Positions 29,879 to 29,951 of a DNA stretch of 29,951 nucleotides are shown piece after piece. The stretch spans positions 1-29,951 of IMG/VR virus record IMGVR_UViG_3300014494_000009, one strand, 5' to 3'. The notes under the pieces are model-generated. The model had not been told where the DNA came from, ran no database searches, and saw nothing but the letters and a program-made list of their open reading frames with translations. Source of the DNA: a virus. The translations under genes were made by a program, and so were the position numbers. Position 1 is the first letter of the stretch. Every line of letters starts with the position of its first letter.

Positions 29879-29951
29879 AAGTGGCTCCAGAACCCCATGC
29901 ATTACACTGCTGGCCGAAAAATTCCGTTACAGCTTTTATTTATCGCGGAAC

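Noticed and set aside
29903-29951. Promoter before terminase
   Set aside because: The region is AT-rich but no convincing -35/-10 pair could be placed, and it is cut by the window edge.

Overview
The window is part of a tailed-phage (or prophage) genome with a contractile tail. All confidently called genes lie on the minus strand and are packed tightly, many joined by 4-base ATGA, GTGA or TAATG stop/start overlaps. The virion genes follow the order and families of Mu-like myoviruses: terminase, gp29-type portal, S49-type head protease, cement protein, gpT-type capsid, gp36-type connector, neck proteins, sheath, tube, frameshifted tail chaperone, tape measure, hub/spike, wedge and J proteins, then fibres. 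No tRNA, rRNA, integrase or transposase was seen. The host is unknown. A lipoprotein-like product with repeated Thr-Gly-Gly units recalls Myxococcota secreted proteins, which is only a weak hint.

Read in the direction of transcription (right to left): a large terminase with an unusual N-terminal HTH-bearing extension (27425-29878); a run of small accessory genes (24348-27299) with repeated hairpins and leader motifs; then a compact CRISPR locus. This locus is a TnpB/Cas12-like protein of about 466 aa (22945-24345) followed with no gap by a four-repeat array (22697-22946). After it come the head genes (15512-22349), including an intact type IB topoisomerase between portal and protease; the neck and tail genes (4837-15515); fibre genes (1-662 and 2228-4833); and a small group with a holin-like/lipoprotein protein, a TGG-repeat protein and a papain-like cysteine protease (688-2212).

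The most notable system is the CRISPR locus. The effector keeps the WED-like region, the RuvC fold motifs and the zinc finger, but the first and third catalytic aspartates are Ser and Arg. Its stop codon overlaps the first repeat. No cas1, cas2 or transposase is present. I infer a phage-borne, RNA-guided DNA-binding silencer (analogous in logic to Cas12m or to TnpB-derived repressors) and not a DNA cutter. Its targets cannot be read from this window.

Other points of interest are the topoisomerase IB in the head operon, a canonical -1 slippery site with a 54-codon extension in the tail chaperone, a papain-like protease beside a holin-like gene, and a 34-bp interrupted palindrome after the terminase gene.
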